Assembly: GCF_001434785.1 (NCBI RefSeq)
Contig: NZ_AZDT01000008.1
Location: forward strand, 1 to 61,784
DNA from: Levilactobacillus namurensis DSM 19117
Lineage (GTDB): Bacteria; Bacillota; Bacilli; Lactobacillales; Lactobacillaceae
DNA length: 61,784 bases
Direction of reading: 5' to 3'
Positions 25,420 to 34,612 of this stretch are shown here, piece after piece. The notes beneath the pieces are model-generated. The model saw nothing but the letters and a program-made list of their open reading frames with translations. It ran no database searches and was not told the DNA's origin. The translations under genes and the position numbers were made by a program. Each line of letters opens with the position of its first letter. Position 1 is the stretch's first letter.

Positions 25420-26082
25420 CTATTTAAGTTTGCCGGTGGTGTTGTTGAAGTAGTTGACCTTGTAGTGGCCGTCCTTCACGGTTAATTTCGTGACCGAACC
25501 GTTCTTGGCGGAACTCGCAACGTCAATGTCGGAATACTTGGACACGATGCTGCGGATGGTGGTCCCGTGCGTTGCGATGACCACCTTGTCGCCATCCTGA
25601 GCGGCCGCTACGATGGCGTCTAGGCCGGGTTGCAGGCGATCCCAGAACTCCTGGTCGTTTTCGGCATCGTGGAAGGGATCGTGTTCCTTGATCAGGTCGC
25701 GGGTCTTCTCGATGGTCAGGTCGCGAATCATGGCGTCGTAGGAGTGAGACCCTACCGGTGAACCGACGAAGTGGGCGGTGAAGGTCGAGTCGAGTCCTTC
25801 AAAGAAACCGAAGTTCTCTTCCCGCAATGCCGGGGCCGTCTGAAGGTCGGCGACATCGAGGGTGTCGTTAGCCGCTAAGATGTGTTGCGCCGTGGTCTGA
25901 GCCCGTAGCATGTCGCTAGCGTACGCGGCCGCGAACGGAATCTTAGCGAGTCGTTGGCCGACCCGATCAGCATCGGCGATTCCCTGATCAGTCAGGGGGG
26001 AGTCGGACCAGCCCTGCATCCGGTGATACTTGTTGAGATAGGTCTGGCCGTGACGGACCAGATAGAGTTCGATGGTTGCCAT
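25420..26082 (-). CDS. Histidine phosphatase (phosphoglycerate mutase-like)
   Basis: Member of the histidine phosphatase superfamily, 220 residues. The catalytic RHG is in LVRHGQTYLN (His11), the acid-base region is REENFGFFEG and the second histidine is in ATHGTTIR near residue 170. The family includes cofactor-dependent phosphoglycerate mutases and broad phosphatases. The GWSDSPLTDQG segment and the length favour a phosphatase of the YhfR/GpmB type, but the substrate is unknown. The AAGGAG site is well placed. It is monocistronic. Confidence 0.8.
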   Translation of the reverse strand: MATIELYLVRHGQTYLNKYHRMQGWSDSPLTDQGIADADRVGQRLAKIPFAAAYASDMLRAQTTAQHILAANDTLDVADLQTAPALREENFGFFEGLDSTFTAHFVGSPVGSHSYDAMIRDLTIEKTRDLIKEHDPFHDAENDQEFWDRLQPGLDAIVAAAQDGDKVVIATHGTTIRSIVSKYSDIDVASSAKNGSVTKLTVKDGHYKVNYFNNTTGKLK

Positions 26083-26427
26083 GAAAAACGCTCCTTATAG
26101 ATTAATTAGCCTCGGGTGGTGATGCCAGCGCGAGACTCGGGTGATATCAACAGACCTTAGTGTATCACATTGTCTGGTAGAGAAACGAGTCATGCTTGAT
26201 TTGATTTGCTGGGTAAATTGCTGAGACGGTAGCTAGGAACGGGTTTAAGATGAGTACGACGCGTTAACGCCCAATTCTTCACCAGTGCGGTTTTTCTCGG
26301 CTAAAAGCTATGACCGGGCTGAGACGCAATGTCCAGCCATAAGCTCTAAAACGCTGCTACTACCGTCTTTAGCTTGTTTTTGGTCTCATTGACTTAAGTT
26401 TCTAGAAGAGGTAGCGTGCCTGTGGAT
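26083..26427. other. Gene-free spacer at the edge of the AT-rich island
   Basis: No coding frame of note. It holds the promoter region of the phosphatase gene (near 26150-26175, minus strand) and a loose TGAGAC/GTCTCA pair around 26315-26392. I recognise no element. Confidence 0.4.
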
Positions 26428-28053
26428 TTAATGACCATGATTTAGGTGATCAAAATGAATGACTTTGTCAAACTGATTCTTATTATGATCATGTGGCGTA
26501 TGACTAACCATGATTAACGTGAGGTTAGGTTCCCCTAGTAACATATTTTCAATTGCTATCGCATTAGTGGCGTCAATGGACGATGTTCCCTCGTCCAATA
26601 GGATGATACTGATATGACGTAATAATCCTCGTGCCAAAGCTAAACGTTGTAATTGTCCTCCGGATAAATTGGAACCATCTTGTCCAGCTCTTTTTTCTAG
26701 AAACGATGCGCCATCTTCTTTATCAGCTATTAATTTCACTTTTAATAAGACACGGATTAATTGCTCGTCAGTGTAAGTATCTGTTAAAGCTAAATTTTTA
26801 CGAATTGATGCATTCAAAGCCTGAGGGTTTTGGTCAAGATATAAAATCTTAGCATTAATTGACGAAGACCTACAGTCTTGCAAATCGTATTGACCCAAAA
26901 AAACTTTTCCTTGGTAGTCACGATAATATCCGGCTATGATGCGGAGTAACGTTGTTTTTCCAGCGCCGCTTTCTCCTAGAATTAAGTACTTCTTATTAAG
27001 GTTGAATTGATAATTTATATGCTGGAGAGTCGGCTGTTGGTTGTGATAAGAATAGGTGACATCTATCAGACTAATTGAAGTGAATTCAAGATCATGGTCT
27101 TGAATAGGTCTTTGTTTTGGTTGGGTTGTTTTCTTCCGCTCGTTTTCAAATTTCATGAATATTGGATCTACGCCTCGAATCATGCCTAAATTATTACTCA
27201 GTGAGCCTAAGTTATTGAAAATATTTCCTGAGAGGGACCCAGTTGCACTAAGGGTTCCAATTGTGACGATTCTTCGAATTGCTAAAAAGCCACTGAGACC
27301 GATTAATAAAACCTGCGAAATAACATTTCCCATAAAACCAGTCGCAAGAATTTTAGATTGTGATTTTTCTCTCTCAACATATGCGTGTTTTAATGCACTA
27401 GACGAACTAAAAATGGAATTTGTTAGGTACGATAATGAGTTAAATGTGTAAAGAAGATTAAAATGGTCGAGAGAGTCTTGGGTTGTCTTTACAAATTTTT
27501 CATTTTCAGAAGTTAAGCGTCGATTACTTAAAGACACAATTCTATCAAAAACTTTTGGTGTCAGGATAATTAGCGCTGCTAATATCATTGATGAAATTGC
27601 TAAACTCCAGTGATAGCTAAAAAGAGTTAAAATTGCAAAGATTGTACCAAAAATGGCAGGAATTATCGAAAAGAATACGGATAGGCCCTGGTCATTAATA
27701 AGCTGTATATCATTGTTGATCCAAGATTCATAAACACCCGTTGAACGTGAGTTATAATCCGCGTAACTTTTAGAGGATAGCGTGCTTACTAAATCTAAAC
27801 GTATTGAGATATCTATATTTTGTATGGCTTTCTCTTTGAAGATTGCTCCCCAGTAGGTAATTGTCACTATGAATCCCCATACGATGAGCAGCGTTACAGT
27901 CTTTGTCAAAAAAAGAGTCAGTTTTCCCTTGATTAACGCATTAATGATATCCGCGTTTAGAGTGGCACTATATACTGTTAGCAATTCCATAACAATCATA
28001 GCAGCTGTATACTCATAAACTTCCCTTTTGTGTTGAAGGATGTAATGTTTCAT
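26428..28053 (-). CDS. ABC transporter half-molecule (permease-ATPase fusion)
   Basis: Exporter-type ABC half-transporter, 541 residues. Six helices occupy about residues 10-290 and the nucleotide-binding domain begins near 330. Walker A is LGESGAGKTTLLR, the signature is LSGGQLQRLALARGLL, Walker B is IILLDEGTSSID and the H-loop is VSHTPH. The D-loop reads DEGTSSID instead of the usual DExTSALD, a mild variant. It should function as a homodimer since no partner lies beside it. Base composition is far more AT-rich than its neighbours, with AAA/AAT/ATT-rich codons, which suggests recent transfer. No processed-peptide or immunity gene is adjacent, so the cargo is unknown. Confidence 0.85.
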   Translation of the reverse strand: MKHYILQHKREVYEYTAAMIVMELLTVYSATLNADIINALIKGKLTLFLTKTVTLLIVWGFIVTITYWGAIFKEKAIQNIDISIRLDLVSTLSSKSYADYNSRSTGVYESWINNDIQLINDQGLSVFFSIIPAIFGTIFAILTLFSYHWSLAISSMILAALIILTPKVFDRIVSLSNRRLTSENEKFVKTTQDSLDHFNLLYTFNSLSYLTNSIFSSSSALKHAYVEREKSQSKILATGFMGNVISQVLLIGLSGFLAIRRIVTIGTLSATGSLSGNIFNNLGSLSNNLGMIRGVDPIFMKFENERKKTTQPKQRPIQDHDLEFTSISLIDVTYSYHNQQPTLQHINYQFNLNKKYLILGESGAGKTTLLRIIAGYYRDYQGKVFLGQYDLQDCRSSSINAKILYLDQNPQALNASIRKNLALTDTYTDEQLIRVLLKVKLIADKEDGASFLEKRAGQDGSNLSGGQLQRLALARGLLRHISIILLDEGTSSIDATNAIAIENMLLGEPNLTLIMVSHTPHDHNKNQFDKVIHFDHLNHGH

Positions 28054-28660
28054 TAATGGTTCGCTTCCAATTTAACCAGGCCAATCTTGATGAAGCTAAA
28101 TAAGAGCTAGTGGGACGATCGCTTGAAGTCGGATTTAAGGTGCTCTCCTTCTTAACAAAGTAACTAAGTACGAGATTAGCTTCATTAGTTCAAGGCGAGG
28201 CTAATTTTCTAGAGGTAGATTTTTAGAGCTTAGTCTCTGATTTAAACTTATTCTCATTTGTAAATGGAAGAGGGCCGAGGCAGAAACCGCGACCTTCTTC
28301 CACTTACAAATAATCTTAGAATGTATTGGCTTAATCCAATCAGTGATTGAGAGATTGAGTCAAACGGGTTATCAATGGCTGTATGTGAACCGAAGTATAA
28401 CACATTAATTACGTCTTCAATGCTGGTTTAAAAAGTTGTATGATTTCCGCTGACTGTGCCTAGATTATGCGATTGATTGGTTATTCGGAAAATTATTATG
28501 TGTTTTTAATATAAATAGTGTTTTTTCTGTTTGTTCCCAGCCAGAGATTTCACAACTCTAATAATATTTAGTCGGATTACTAAATCATCATTTTAATATT
28601 CTGCTATTATTTGTAAGTTTGGAAATGTAGGGAGGCCAACTAACTAACTTGTAAATACTG
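28054..28660. other. Gene-free AT-rich stretch upstream of the ABC half-transporter
   Basis: No coding frame could be supported. It contains a 9-bp inverted repeat TGAAGCTAA / TTAGCTTCA (about 28090-28187) and the long imperfect hairpin at 28256-28311. The rest (28320-28640) is AT-rich with no recognisable motif. It probably consists of scars of lost mobile DNA. Confidence 0.4.
28256..28311. repeat. Long inverted repeat, 17 of 19 positions paired
   Basis: ATTTGTAA.TGGAAGA.GG and its complement flank a 19-nt loop. It resembles an orphan terminator or a mobile element end. No gene ends beside it. Confidence 0.45.
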
Positions 28661-28669
28661 GTCCAAGAG

Positions 28670-28915
28670 TTAATTAAGAAGACGATGAGTCAAACCGTAT
28701 GTACTGGAACGATGGATTTATGATCGAAGTGTAACCAATAAGGAAACCAAGGCACATCATATCTTAAAATGTCGTGACCGCATCCGGTTAGCCGTTACGT
28801 TAAGCCGTGCTTACTAAGCTATTGCCAACCAAGTGGCTGTTCCCAAGCCACTTGGTCACGATTAAACGAAATAGCAGTCAAGGTGTCTACTCCGCAAGGG
28901 TTTAGCCGAACCGAG
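28670..28915 (+). pseudogene. Decayed IS30-type transposase N-terminus
   Basis: In frame pieces this reads TKAHHILKCRDRIRLAVTLS, then AIANQVAVPK, then (after shifts) LKRNSSQGVYSA. This matches the order of the IS30-family DNA-binding region: H-H-L-T-L-K-D-R, a helix-turn-helix with A-I-A-x-x-x-G-x-S, then S-R-E-x-K-R-N and G-x-Y-x-A. Several in-frame stops and at least two frameshifts make it non-functional. The catalytic DDE domain is missing. The match is by family memory, not by search. Confidence 0.5.
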
Positions 28916-28975
28916 AGGGGTTTCCTTAGAATATGTGAGTTGGTTCAGCTATCAGTGGATTTCAGCAAACAGTAA

Positions 28976-29012
28976 AAGGTATGTTCCCGTGTGAACAGTG
29001 AGAACATACCTT
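28976..29012. repeat. 11-bp perfect inverted repeat
   Basis: AAGGTATGTTC and GAACATACCTT flank a 15-nt loop, without a T tract. It may be a decayed terminator or an end of the IS remnant. Confidence 0.45.
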
Positions 29013-29129
29013 GGCAGAATCATATTTAATTTCTCACGTAGGATGTAACCCATTTTTATGTGCTAACGGTTAACTACGCAGTCGGGTTAAAACGCGGTAA
29101 CAGAAAATCTTAACGTAATTGTAAAGCTC

Positions 29130-30986
29130 CTAGTTGAGGACCCCCAGTTTCTGCCGAATCTCGCGGGCGGTAGTAGCGCTACTGGTGAAGATGACGCGGT
29201 CGTTGACCTTGAGGAGGGTCTCACCGGTTGGCCGCAGGAAGTGGCCGTCCCGGTAGATCCGGCTGATGGTGATGTCGCCCACGAACGGGAGCTGACGGAT
29301 CGCCAAGTCGGTGTAGCGCCGGTTCCGTAGTGTCACTTCGTAGACCGTGGTGTTGCTAGACGTCAGCAAGCGAAGCGTGGTAGGCGTTTCAATCAAGCTA
29401 CGCAACATCGCAATGTTGACACTAGGTGTGTTATAGACTTCAATACCTAGGGCGATGAGTTCATCGGCCCGCTGGTCTAAGACGTTGCGGTCCTCGAACC
29501 GGACGATTACCCGGGTGACCCCGTAGGCTTTGGCGGCCTTAGCCAGTTCGTAGTTCTTGGTGGCGTTGAAGTGTCCCAGAACCACGGTGTTGGCATCAAA
29601 GACCCCGGCGGCCTTAGCTGATTCGGGGGTCAGTTCCGGAAGCAACTGGGTATTGACTTCGGAGTTATAGGTCCGGTAGTTGGTATCCTTATCCGTGTAC
29701 ATGGTGATGTCGTACCAGCCCTGGGAAAGTTGCTGGGCGACTGGTACCGTCATCAGGTTGGTGCCGATGAAGTGAACCGTGGTCTTCTTCAGGTCCTCGG
29801 CTTCGGCGGAGTAACTCATATTGAAGAGGAGCGGCCCGCAGACGCAGGTCAGGATGGCCGCTAACAGGAAGGCGCCGGATTGTTGGCTGGTTACGGCGTG
29901 CATGGCCTTGGCAACTTGCAAGACGGCTAGAACCATGGTGATGGTGACCGCGGACATGGCGGTACCGGCTAGGGCGTTACCGCGTTTGAAACGGAGCCGT
30001 AAGACCCCGTAGACGGTGACTTTGGCCAATAGGTAGGCCATGAAGAAAGCGGGGATCAGGATCAACGTGGCAGGTTGGGCCAGCAGTTGCCGCAGGTTCA
30101 GGTTGGCCCCACTCATCATGAAGAAGATGGGGATGAAGAACCCGTACCCGATGGCGTCGAGACGGACCTTAGTGTCTTCGCGGGGCTGTAGCAGCTTCAT
30201 CACGATCCCCGCGACAAAGGCGCCCAAGATTCCCTCGGCCCCCACGGATTCGGCCAGGACTACCAGGCTGAAGATTAGAAAGAAGGCCAGCCGAATGTCG
30301 AGTTGGGTGGTCGACTTGTTGATCCGTTCGTAGAAGTTGAAGAACGGCTTGAACCGGATGAACAGCACACCAGCGGCCACAAAGATTAATAGGATCAACC
30401 ATAGAGACTGGTTGTGGCTACCGAAGATGGCCGCGTAGATGGTCAGGGACAGTAGGGGGACAATTTCCCCTAGGGCGGCGATCAGGAGGACCGTTTGCCC
30501 GAATGGCTTACTCAAAAGTTCCTTTTCCTTTAGGGTCGCAATCACGATTCCTAGGGAGATGGTCATGAAGATGATGGCGGCTAGCCAGGGGTCGGAGAAG
30601 AGCTTGAGGGCCACCAGTCCCCAGCCGAGCAGTAGTGAACAGACCGCAATCAGCAGGTAACTAAGACCGGCCAGGAAGACCGGCGAGTACTTGGGCGCGT
30701 TATTGGCGACCTTTGCGGCTAGAGGCGTCTGGGGTGTCTTGCGGCGCCCGAAGAGGCTGAAGTCGATCTCCATCCCGCTGAGAAACATTAAGAAGATGAC
30801 CCCGGTATTCGATAGCAGGGTCAACGTGTCGTTAGTGTGGACCATGTTGAGGGCACTGGGGCCCAATAAGATGCCGACTAGGATCTCGACCACGGCGGTT
30901 GGTAAGAGGCTTAACCGAAACCGAGCCATGGCTAATGGGGTCACCAGTGCGGCTGCTAAAATGATTAATAATGATAATTGATTCAT
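29130..30986 (-). CDS. CPA2 cation:proton antiporter with TrkA-like C-terminus
   Basis: Membrane antiporter for Na+ or K+ against protons, 618 residues. The first ~390 residues hold about 12 helices of the Na_H_Exchanger type, including GILLGPSALNMV and GAEGILGAFVAGIVM. A Rossmann-like domain follows at about 405-525 and a TrkA-C domain at about 530-615. The expected glycine-rich GxGxxG of the TrkA-N domain is replaced by FIGTNLMTVPVA, so NAD binding may be lost or altered. The start ATG follows GGGGGGA. It is monocistronic and divergent from helD. Confidence 0.85.
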   Translation of the reverse strand: MNQLSLLIILAAALVTPLAMARFRLSLLPTAVVEILVGILLGPSALNMVHTNDTLTLLSNTGVIFLMFLSGMEIDFSLFGRRKTPQTPLAAKVANNAPKYSPVFLAGLSYLLIAVCSLLLGWGLVALKLFSDPWLAAIIFMTISLGIVIATLKEKELLSKPFGQTVLLIAALGEIVPLLSLTIYAAIFGSHNQSLWLILLIFVAAGVLFIRFKPFFNFYERINKSTTQLDIRLAFFLIFSLVVLAESVGAEGILGAFVAGIVMKLLQPREDTKVRLDAIGYGFFIPIFFMMSGANLNLRQLLAQPATLILIPAFFMAYLLAKVTVYGVLRLRFKRGNALAGTAMSAVTITMVLAVLQVAKAMHAVTSQQSGAFLLAAILTCVCGPLLFNMSYSAEAEDLKKTTVHFIGTNLMTVPVAQQLSQGWYDITMYTDKDTNYRTYNSEVNTQLLPELTPESAKAAGVFDANTVVLGHFNATKNYELAKAAKAYGVTRVIVRFEDRNVLDQRADELIALGIEVYNTPSVNIAMLRSLIETPTTLRLLTSSNTTVYEVTLRNRRYTDLAIRQLPFVGDITISRIYRDGHFLRPTGETLLKVNDRVIFTSSATTAREIRQKLGVLN

Positions 30987-31156
30987 CTGAAATCCCCCCG
31001 AACTTTGGCTCTATTATAGCAAACTGACCCTTAAGCACGGTGGTTGGTGCTTGGGGGCGCATTGCTTTATTTGTCAGGAAAAGAAGTGTAAAATTGTTAG
31101 GCGAATTATTGCAGAATTGACCAGCAGGTTGTCAGTCACACCAAGGAGGAATTGCG

Positions 31157-33460
31157 TTGGCAGATTCAATCAAAGCCCGAGAACAAAAGCATTTAGATGA
31201 GGTCGTTGCCAAAATCAAGGTGGCCCAGGCGGAGGCTAAGAAACGAATCGACGTTGCCGAAAGCGATGAGGCGGGGATTCGGAAGAACTTTGTCAACGAT
31301 CTGCGGCTCAAGACGGATAGCTACGAGGGCATCATGGAAACCGCGTTATCCGTGCGGCAGCAGCAACAGATGTTGGCTGAACGACAGAATAGTTGGCAAC
31401 ACGCCACCACGGAACTGAGTACGTTGAAGCGTCTGGAGAAGCGGGCCTACTTCGCTCGAATCGACTTTCAGGAAGGGCCTAATGCCAAGCCAGAAACCAT
31501 CTACATCGGCCTAGGGTCCTTTTCGGATACGCCGGATCACTTCCTGATCTACGACTGGCGGGCGCCCATCTCCAGTATCTACTACGACGGGGAGCTGGGG
31601 AACGTCAGCTACCAGACGCCGGACGGTGAACAGAGCGTTGACGTGAAGTTAAAGCGGCAGTTCCAGATCGAAGATGGCACCATCGTCACGCTGTACGATA
31701 CGGACCAGACCGTGACGGACCAGATGCTGCTGTCGGCGCTGAGTGAACATTCCGATACTCATATGAAGAGTATCGTGACCACCATTCAAAAGGAACAAAA
31801 CCAGATTATCCGGGACACCCATTCCGACCTGCTGTTCGTGCAGGGGGCGGCGGGGTCCGGGAAGACGGCGGCCATCTTACAACGAGTGGCCTTCCTCCTG
31901 TACCGTTACCGGGGACACTTAACGGCGGGACAAGTTATGCTGTTCTCCCCCAACCAACTCTTTAACGACTATATCGACCAAGTGCTGCCTGAACTGGGCG
32001 AGCACAACATGGTCCAGATGACTTACTACCAGTACGCGGGGCGGCGGATGCCGAAGATCGACATTGAGACCTTAGCCCAACGCTTTGCGGAGAGTAACAC
32101 GCCGGCTGAGAAAAAGATTACCCAATTAAAGGGAAGCCTGGCCTTCTTCAACGCGGTGACCCATTACGCGGACCACTTGGAACAGCGGGGGATGGTTTTC
32201 CGCAATATTGTCTTCCAAGGCAAGCCGTTCATTCCTAAAGAAAAGATCCAAGAGATCTACTACAGCTTCAATCGCAACTACCACTTGGGCAACCGGCTCC
32301 AGGCGACTAAGGAAGCCTTGATTCGGATCCTGAACCGGCGGATTGCGGGAGAAATGAAGTCTAAGTGGGTCGAAGAAACCATCCAGGACCTGAGTAAAGA
32401 AGAGCTGGATAGCTTGTACGGGGACCATCCGCGAGAATTCGAATCGGCGGACAAGGAGTTCCAGTTCTTGGCCCGTAAAGTGGTCATGCAGTCACTGGAA
32501 TCCGTTCGGCGGGCCATCGTTCGGGCACGGTTCTTGAGTATCAATAACCAGTACGTGCACATGTTGCGGGAGATGCCCCGGCACATTGACCTGACCCAGT
32601 ACGGCATTACCCAGGCAGATTGGGATGCCAGCGTGGACACCACGATCAGTGAATTGCGCGACCACCGGATGCAGTTGATTAACACCACGCCGTACCTGTA
32701 CCTCTACGATAAGATTGCCGGAAAGAGCGGTGACCGGGAGATGCGGTACGTCTTCATGGACGAGATTCAAGACTACAATGCCTTCCAGTTGGCCTTTTTG
32801 AAGACCACGTTCCCCCGGGCGCGGTTCACCATGCTGGGGGACCTGAACCAGGCCATCTTCACCAAAGAAAACAGCCACACGTTATTGCAGGAGTTGAGCA
32901 CCATGTTTGACCCTGAGAAGACGCGGGTGGTTCAGTTGACCCAGTCGTACCGGTCAACGCAACAGGTGACCGACTTCACCAAGCACATCTTGAAGAACGG
33001 GGAAGCGGTGACGTCGTTTGCTCGTGAAGGGGAGCTGCCGACGATGACGGTGGCGCCGGACGAAGACGCGGCTTTACAACGGGTGATGGCGGAACTGAAG
33101 CGCAATGACCAGGATCACGAGACTACGGCCATTATTGGGAAAGACTTGGCGGATTGTCGCGAGATTACGGAGAAGCTGACGGCAGCGGGCGTTCAGGTGA
33201 CGCTGATTCGCTCGGAGAACCAACGGCTGGCGCCCGGAATCATCGTAGTGCCGTCGTTCCTAGCCAAGGGGCTCGAATTCGACGCGGTCATCGTCTGGCA
33301 CGCCTCGAAGAGTCGCTACGGGGCGGACGACGAGCGGCAGTTGTTATACACCATCTGCTCGCGGGCCATGCACCGGTTGAGCCTGGTGGCGATTGACCAA
33401 TTATCGCCACTGCTGAGTGACGTGCCGGCGGATGAATTTGAAGTCGTAAACGTAGACTAA
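31157..33460 (+). CDS. helD: RNA polymerase recycling helicase HelD
   Basis: UvrD-like superfamily 1 ATPase that removes stalled RNA polymerase from DNA in Gram-positives. 767 residues. The N-terminal helical arm (1-90, rich in Ala, Lys, Glu and Gln) should insert into the secondary channel of the polymerase. Walker A is QGAAGSGKTAAIL near 230, Walker B is YVFMDEIQDYNAFQ near 532 and motif IV is LTQSYRSTQQV near 595. The start is TTG 31157, 7 nt after AAGGAGG. It is monocistronic with a strong terminator. Confidence 0.85.
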   Translation: MADSIKAREQKHLDEVVAKIKVAQAEAKKRIDVAESDEAGIRKNFVNDLRLKTDSYEGIMETALSVRQQQQMLAERQNSWQHATTELSTLKRLEKRAYFARIDFQEGPNAKPETIYIGLGSFSDTPDHFLIYDWRAPISSIYYDGELGNVSYQTPDGEQSVDVKLKRQFQIEDGTIVTLYDTDQTVTDQMLLSALSEHSDTHMKSIVTTIQKEQNQIIRDTHSDLLFVQGAAGSGKTAAILQRVAFLLYRYRGHLTAGQVMLFSPNQLFNDYIDQVLPELGEHNMVQMTYYQYAGRRMPKIDIETLAQRFAESNTPAEKKITQLKGSLAFFNAVTHYADHLEQRGMVFRNIVFQGKPFIPKEKIQEIYYSFNRNYHLGNRLQATKEALIRILNRRIAGEMKSKWVEETIQDLSKEELDSLYGDHPREFESADKEFQFLARKVVMQSLESVRRAIVRARFLSINNQYVHMLREMPRHIDLTQYGITQADWDASVDTTISELRDHRMQLINTTPYLYLYDKIAGKSGDREMRYVFMDEIQDYNAFQLAFLKTTFPRARFTMLGDLNQAIFTKENSHTLLQELSTMFDPEKTRVVQLTQSYRSTQQVTDFTKHILKNGEAVTSFAREGELPTMTVAPDEDAALQRVMAELKRNDQDHETTAIIGKDLADCREITEKLTAAGVQVTLIRSENQRLAPGIIVVPSFLAKGLEFDAVIVWHASKSRYGADDERQLLYTICSRAMHRLSLVAIDQLSPLLSDVPADEFEVVNVD

Positions 33461-33465
33461 TCGAG

Positions 33466-33510
33466 GACCGTTCGGGGCCGGAGCTTTTCCGGTTGCGAAC
33501 GGTCTTTTTT
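33466..33510 (+). terminator. Terminator of helD
   Basis: GACCGTTCG and CGAACGGTC flank an inner CCGGA/TCCGG pair, followed by a run of six T. Confidence 0.9.
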
Positions 33511-33575
33511 AGGAGCTGGCAGCAACTCCTAGAATCTGAGGGACCGAAAGCGGTTCATTTGTTGGGTAAATGCGT

Positions 33576-33581
33576 TATAAT
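33576..33581 (+). promoter_or_regulatory. -10 box of coaA
   Basis: A perfect TATAAT lies 39 nt before the start. The -35 is less clear: GGTTCA at 33552-33557 would give an 18-bp spacer. Confidence 0.5.
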
Positions 33582-33619
33582 GGGAGATAAATTTTGCAAA
33601 ATCATTTCGAGGTGTCTTC

Positions 33620-34543
33620 ATGAGTGATCCCATTAATTACAATGCATTTACCCGCGACCAGTGGAAGCAGTTCGCCAACGCCACGGCACTGCCCCTGACT
33701 CCCGAAAGTCTACGGCAGATCAAAGCCTTCAATGACCGTATCTCCCTTCAAGACGTCCAGGATGTGTATATTCCGTTGGTCCACCTATTACGACTCGAGT
33801 TCGACCGTTACCGGCAACTCCAGAAGGACAAGGCGGCCTTCCTGCACCAAGCCCCGCACCGGGTGCCGTTCATCATCGGGATTGCCGGTAGTGTGGCGGT
33901 GGGAAAGAGTACCGCGGCCCGCTTACTTGAAGTCCTGTTGAACCACTACTTTGTGGGGCAGCGGATTCAGCTGATCACCACCGACGGCTTCTTGTACAGT
34001 AACGAAGAGCTGAAGAAGCGGAACCTGATGGCACGTAAGGGGTTCCCGGAGAGCTACGATATGTCGTCGCTGATTCATTTTTTGAACGAAGTGAAGTCGG
34101 GCAAGCCACTGATCAAGGCGCCCCTGTATTCGCATAAGATCTATGATGTGATTCCCGATCAGTTCGAGTACATCGTGCACCCGGACATCTTGATTGTCGA
34201 AGGAATCAACACCCTGCAACTTCCCACCAACGAACAGATCTACGTCAGTGACTTTACCGACTTTTCCATCTACGTGGATGCCGAGGCGTCACTGATTGAG
34301 ACCTGGTTCTTGGAGCGGTTCGAGTTGCTCCTTCAGACGGCCTTCCAGGATCCGACCAACTACTACTATCCTTATGCCATCGGAGACCACGACCAGGCCA
34401 TGCGTAAGAGTAAGCAGGTCTGGCACGATATCGACCTGAAGAACTTGGAAGAGTACATCTTACCGACCCGTAATCGGGCGGATATGATTATTCACAAGAC
34501 CTATCATCACCGCATCGACCGCTTGTTGTTGCGGAAGTATTAG
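33620..34543 (+). CDS. coaA: Pantothenate kinase, type I
   Basis: First committed step of coenzyme A synthesis: pantothenate + ATP to 4'-phosphopantothenate. 307 residues, normal for type I (CoaA). The P-loop is GIAGSVAVGKST near residue 91. Other family motifs are TTDGFLYSN, GFPESYDMSSLIHFL and the long C-terminal DPTNYYYPYAIGD. Upstream PRVPFIIG-type strands are intact. ATG 33620 has a GAGGTG site. It is monocistronic. Confidence 0.95.
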   Translation: MSDPINYNAFTRDQWKQFANATALPLTPESLRQIKAFNDRISLQDVQDVYIPLVHLLRLEFDRYRQLQKDKAAFLHQAPHRVPFIIGIAGSVAVGKSTAARLLEVLLNHYFVGQRIQLITTDGFLYSNEELKKRNLMARKGFPESYDMSSLIHFLNEVKSGKPLIKAPLYSHKIYDVIPDQFEYIVHPDILIVEGINTLQLPTNEQIYVSDFTDFSIYVDAEASLIETWFLERFELLLQTAFQDPTNYYYPYAIGDHDQAMRKSKQVWHDIDLKNLEEYILPTRNRADMIIHKTYHHRIDRLLLRKY

Positions 34544-34555
34544 CTTGACCACACA

Positions 34556-34584
34556 GCCCCCGGAACCCACTGGTATCCGGGGGT
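34556..34584 (+). terminator. Hairpin after coaA
   Basis: CCCCCGGA and TCCGGGGG form an 8-bp GC-rich stem 14 nt after the stop. The following T tract is weak, so read-through into the acetyltransferase gene is possible. Confidence 0.6.
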
Positions 34585-34612
34585 TGACTGTTGGTGAAAA
34601 GGAGGGGATGGC

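Noticed and set aside
26315-26392. TGAGAC/GTCTCA pair as a terminator or small RNA
   Set aside because: Arms are short and 60 nt apart, with no T tract or promoter.
28670-29012. A complete insertion sequence
   Set aside because: Only the N-terminal transposase region is recognisable; no catalytic domain or matching terminal repeats were found.
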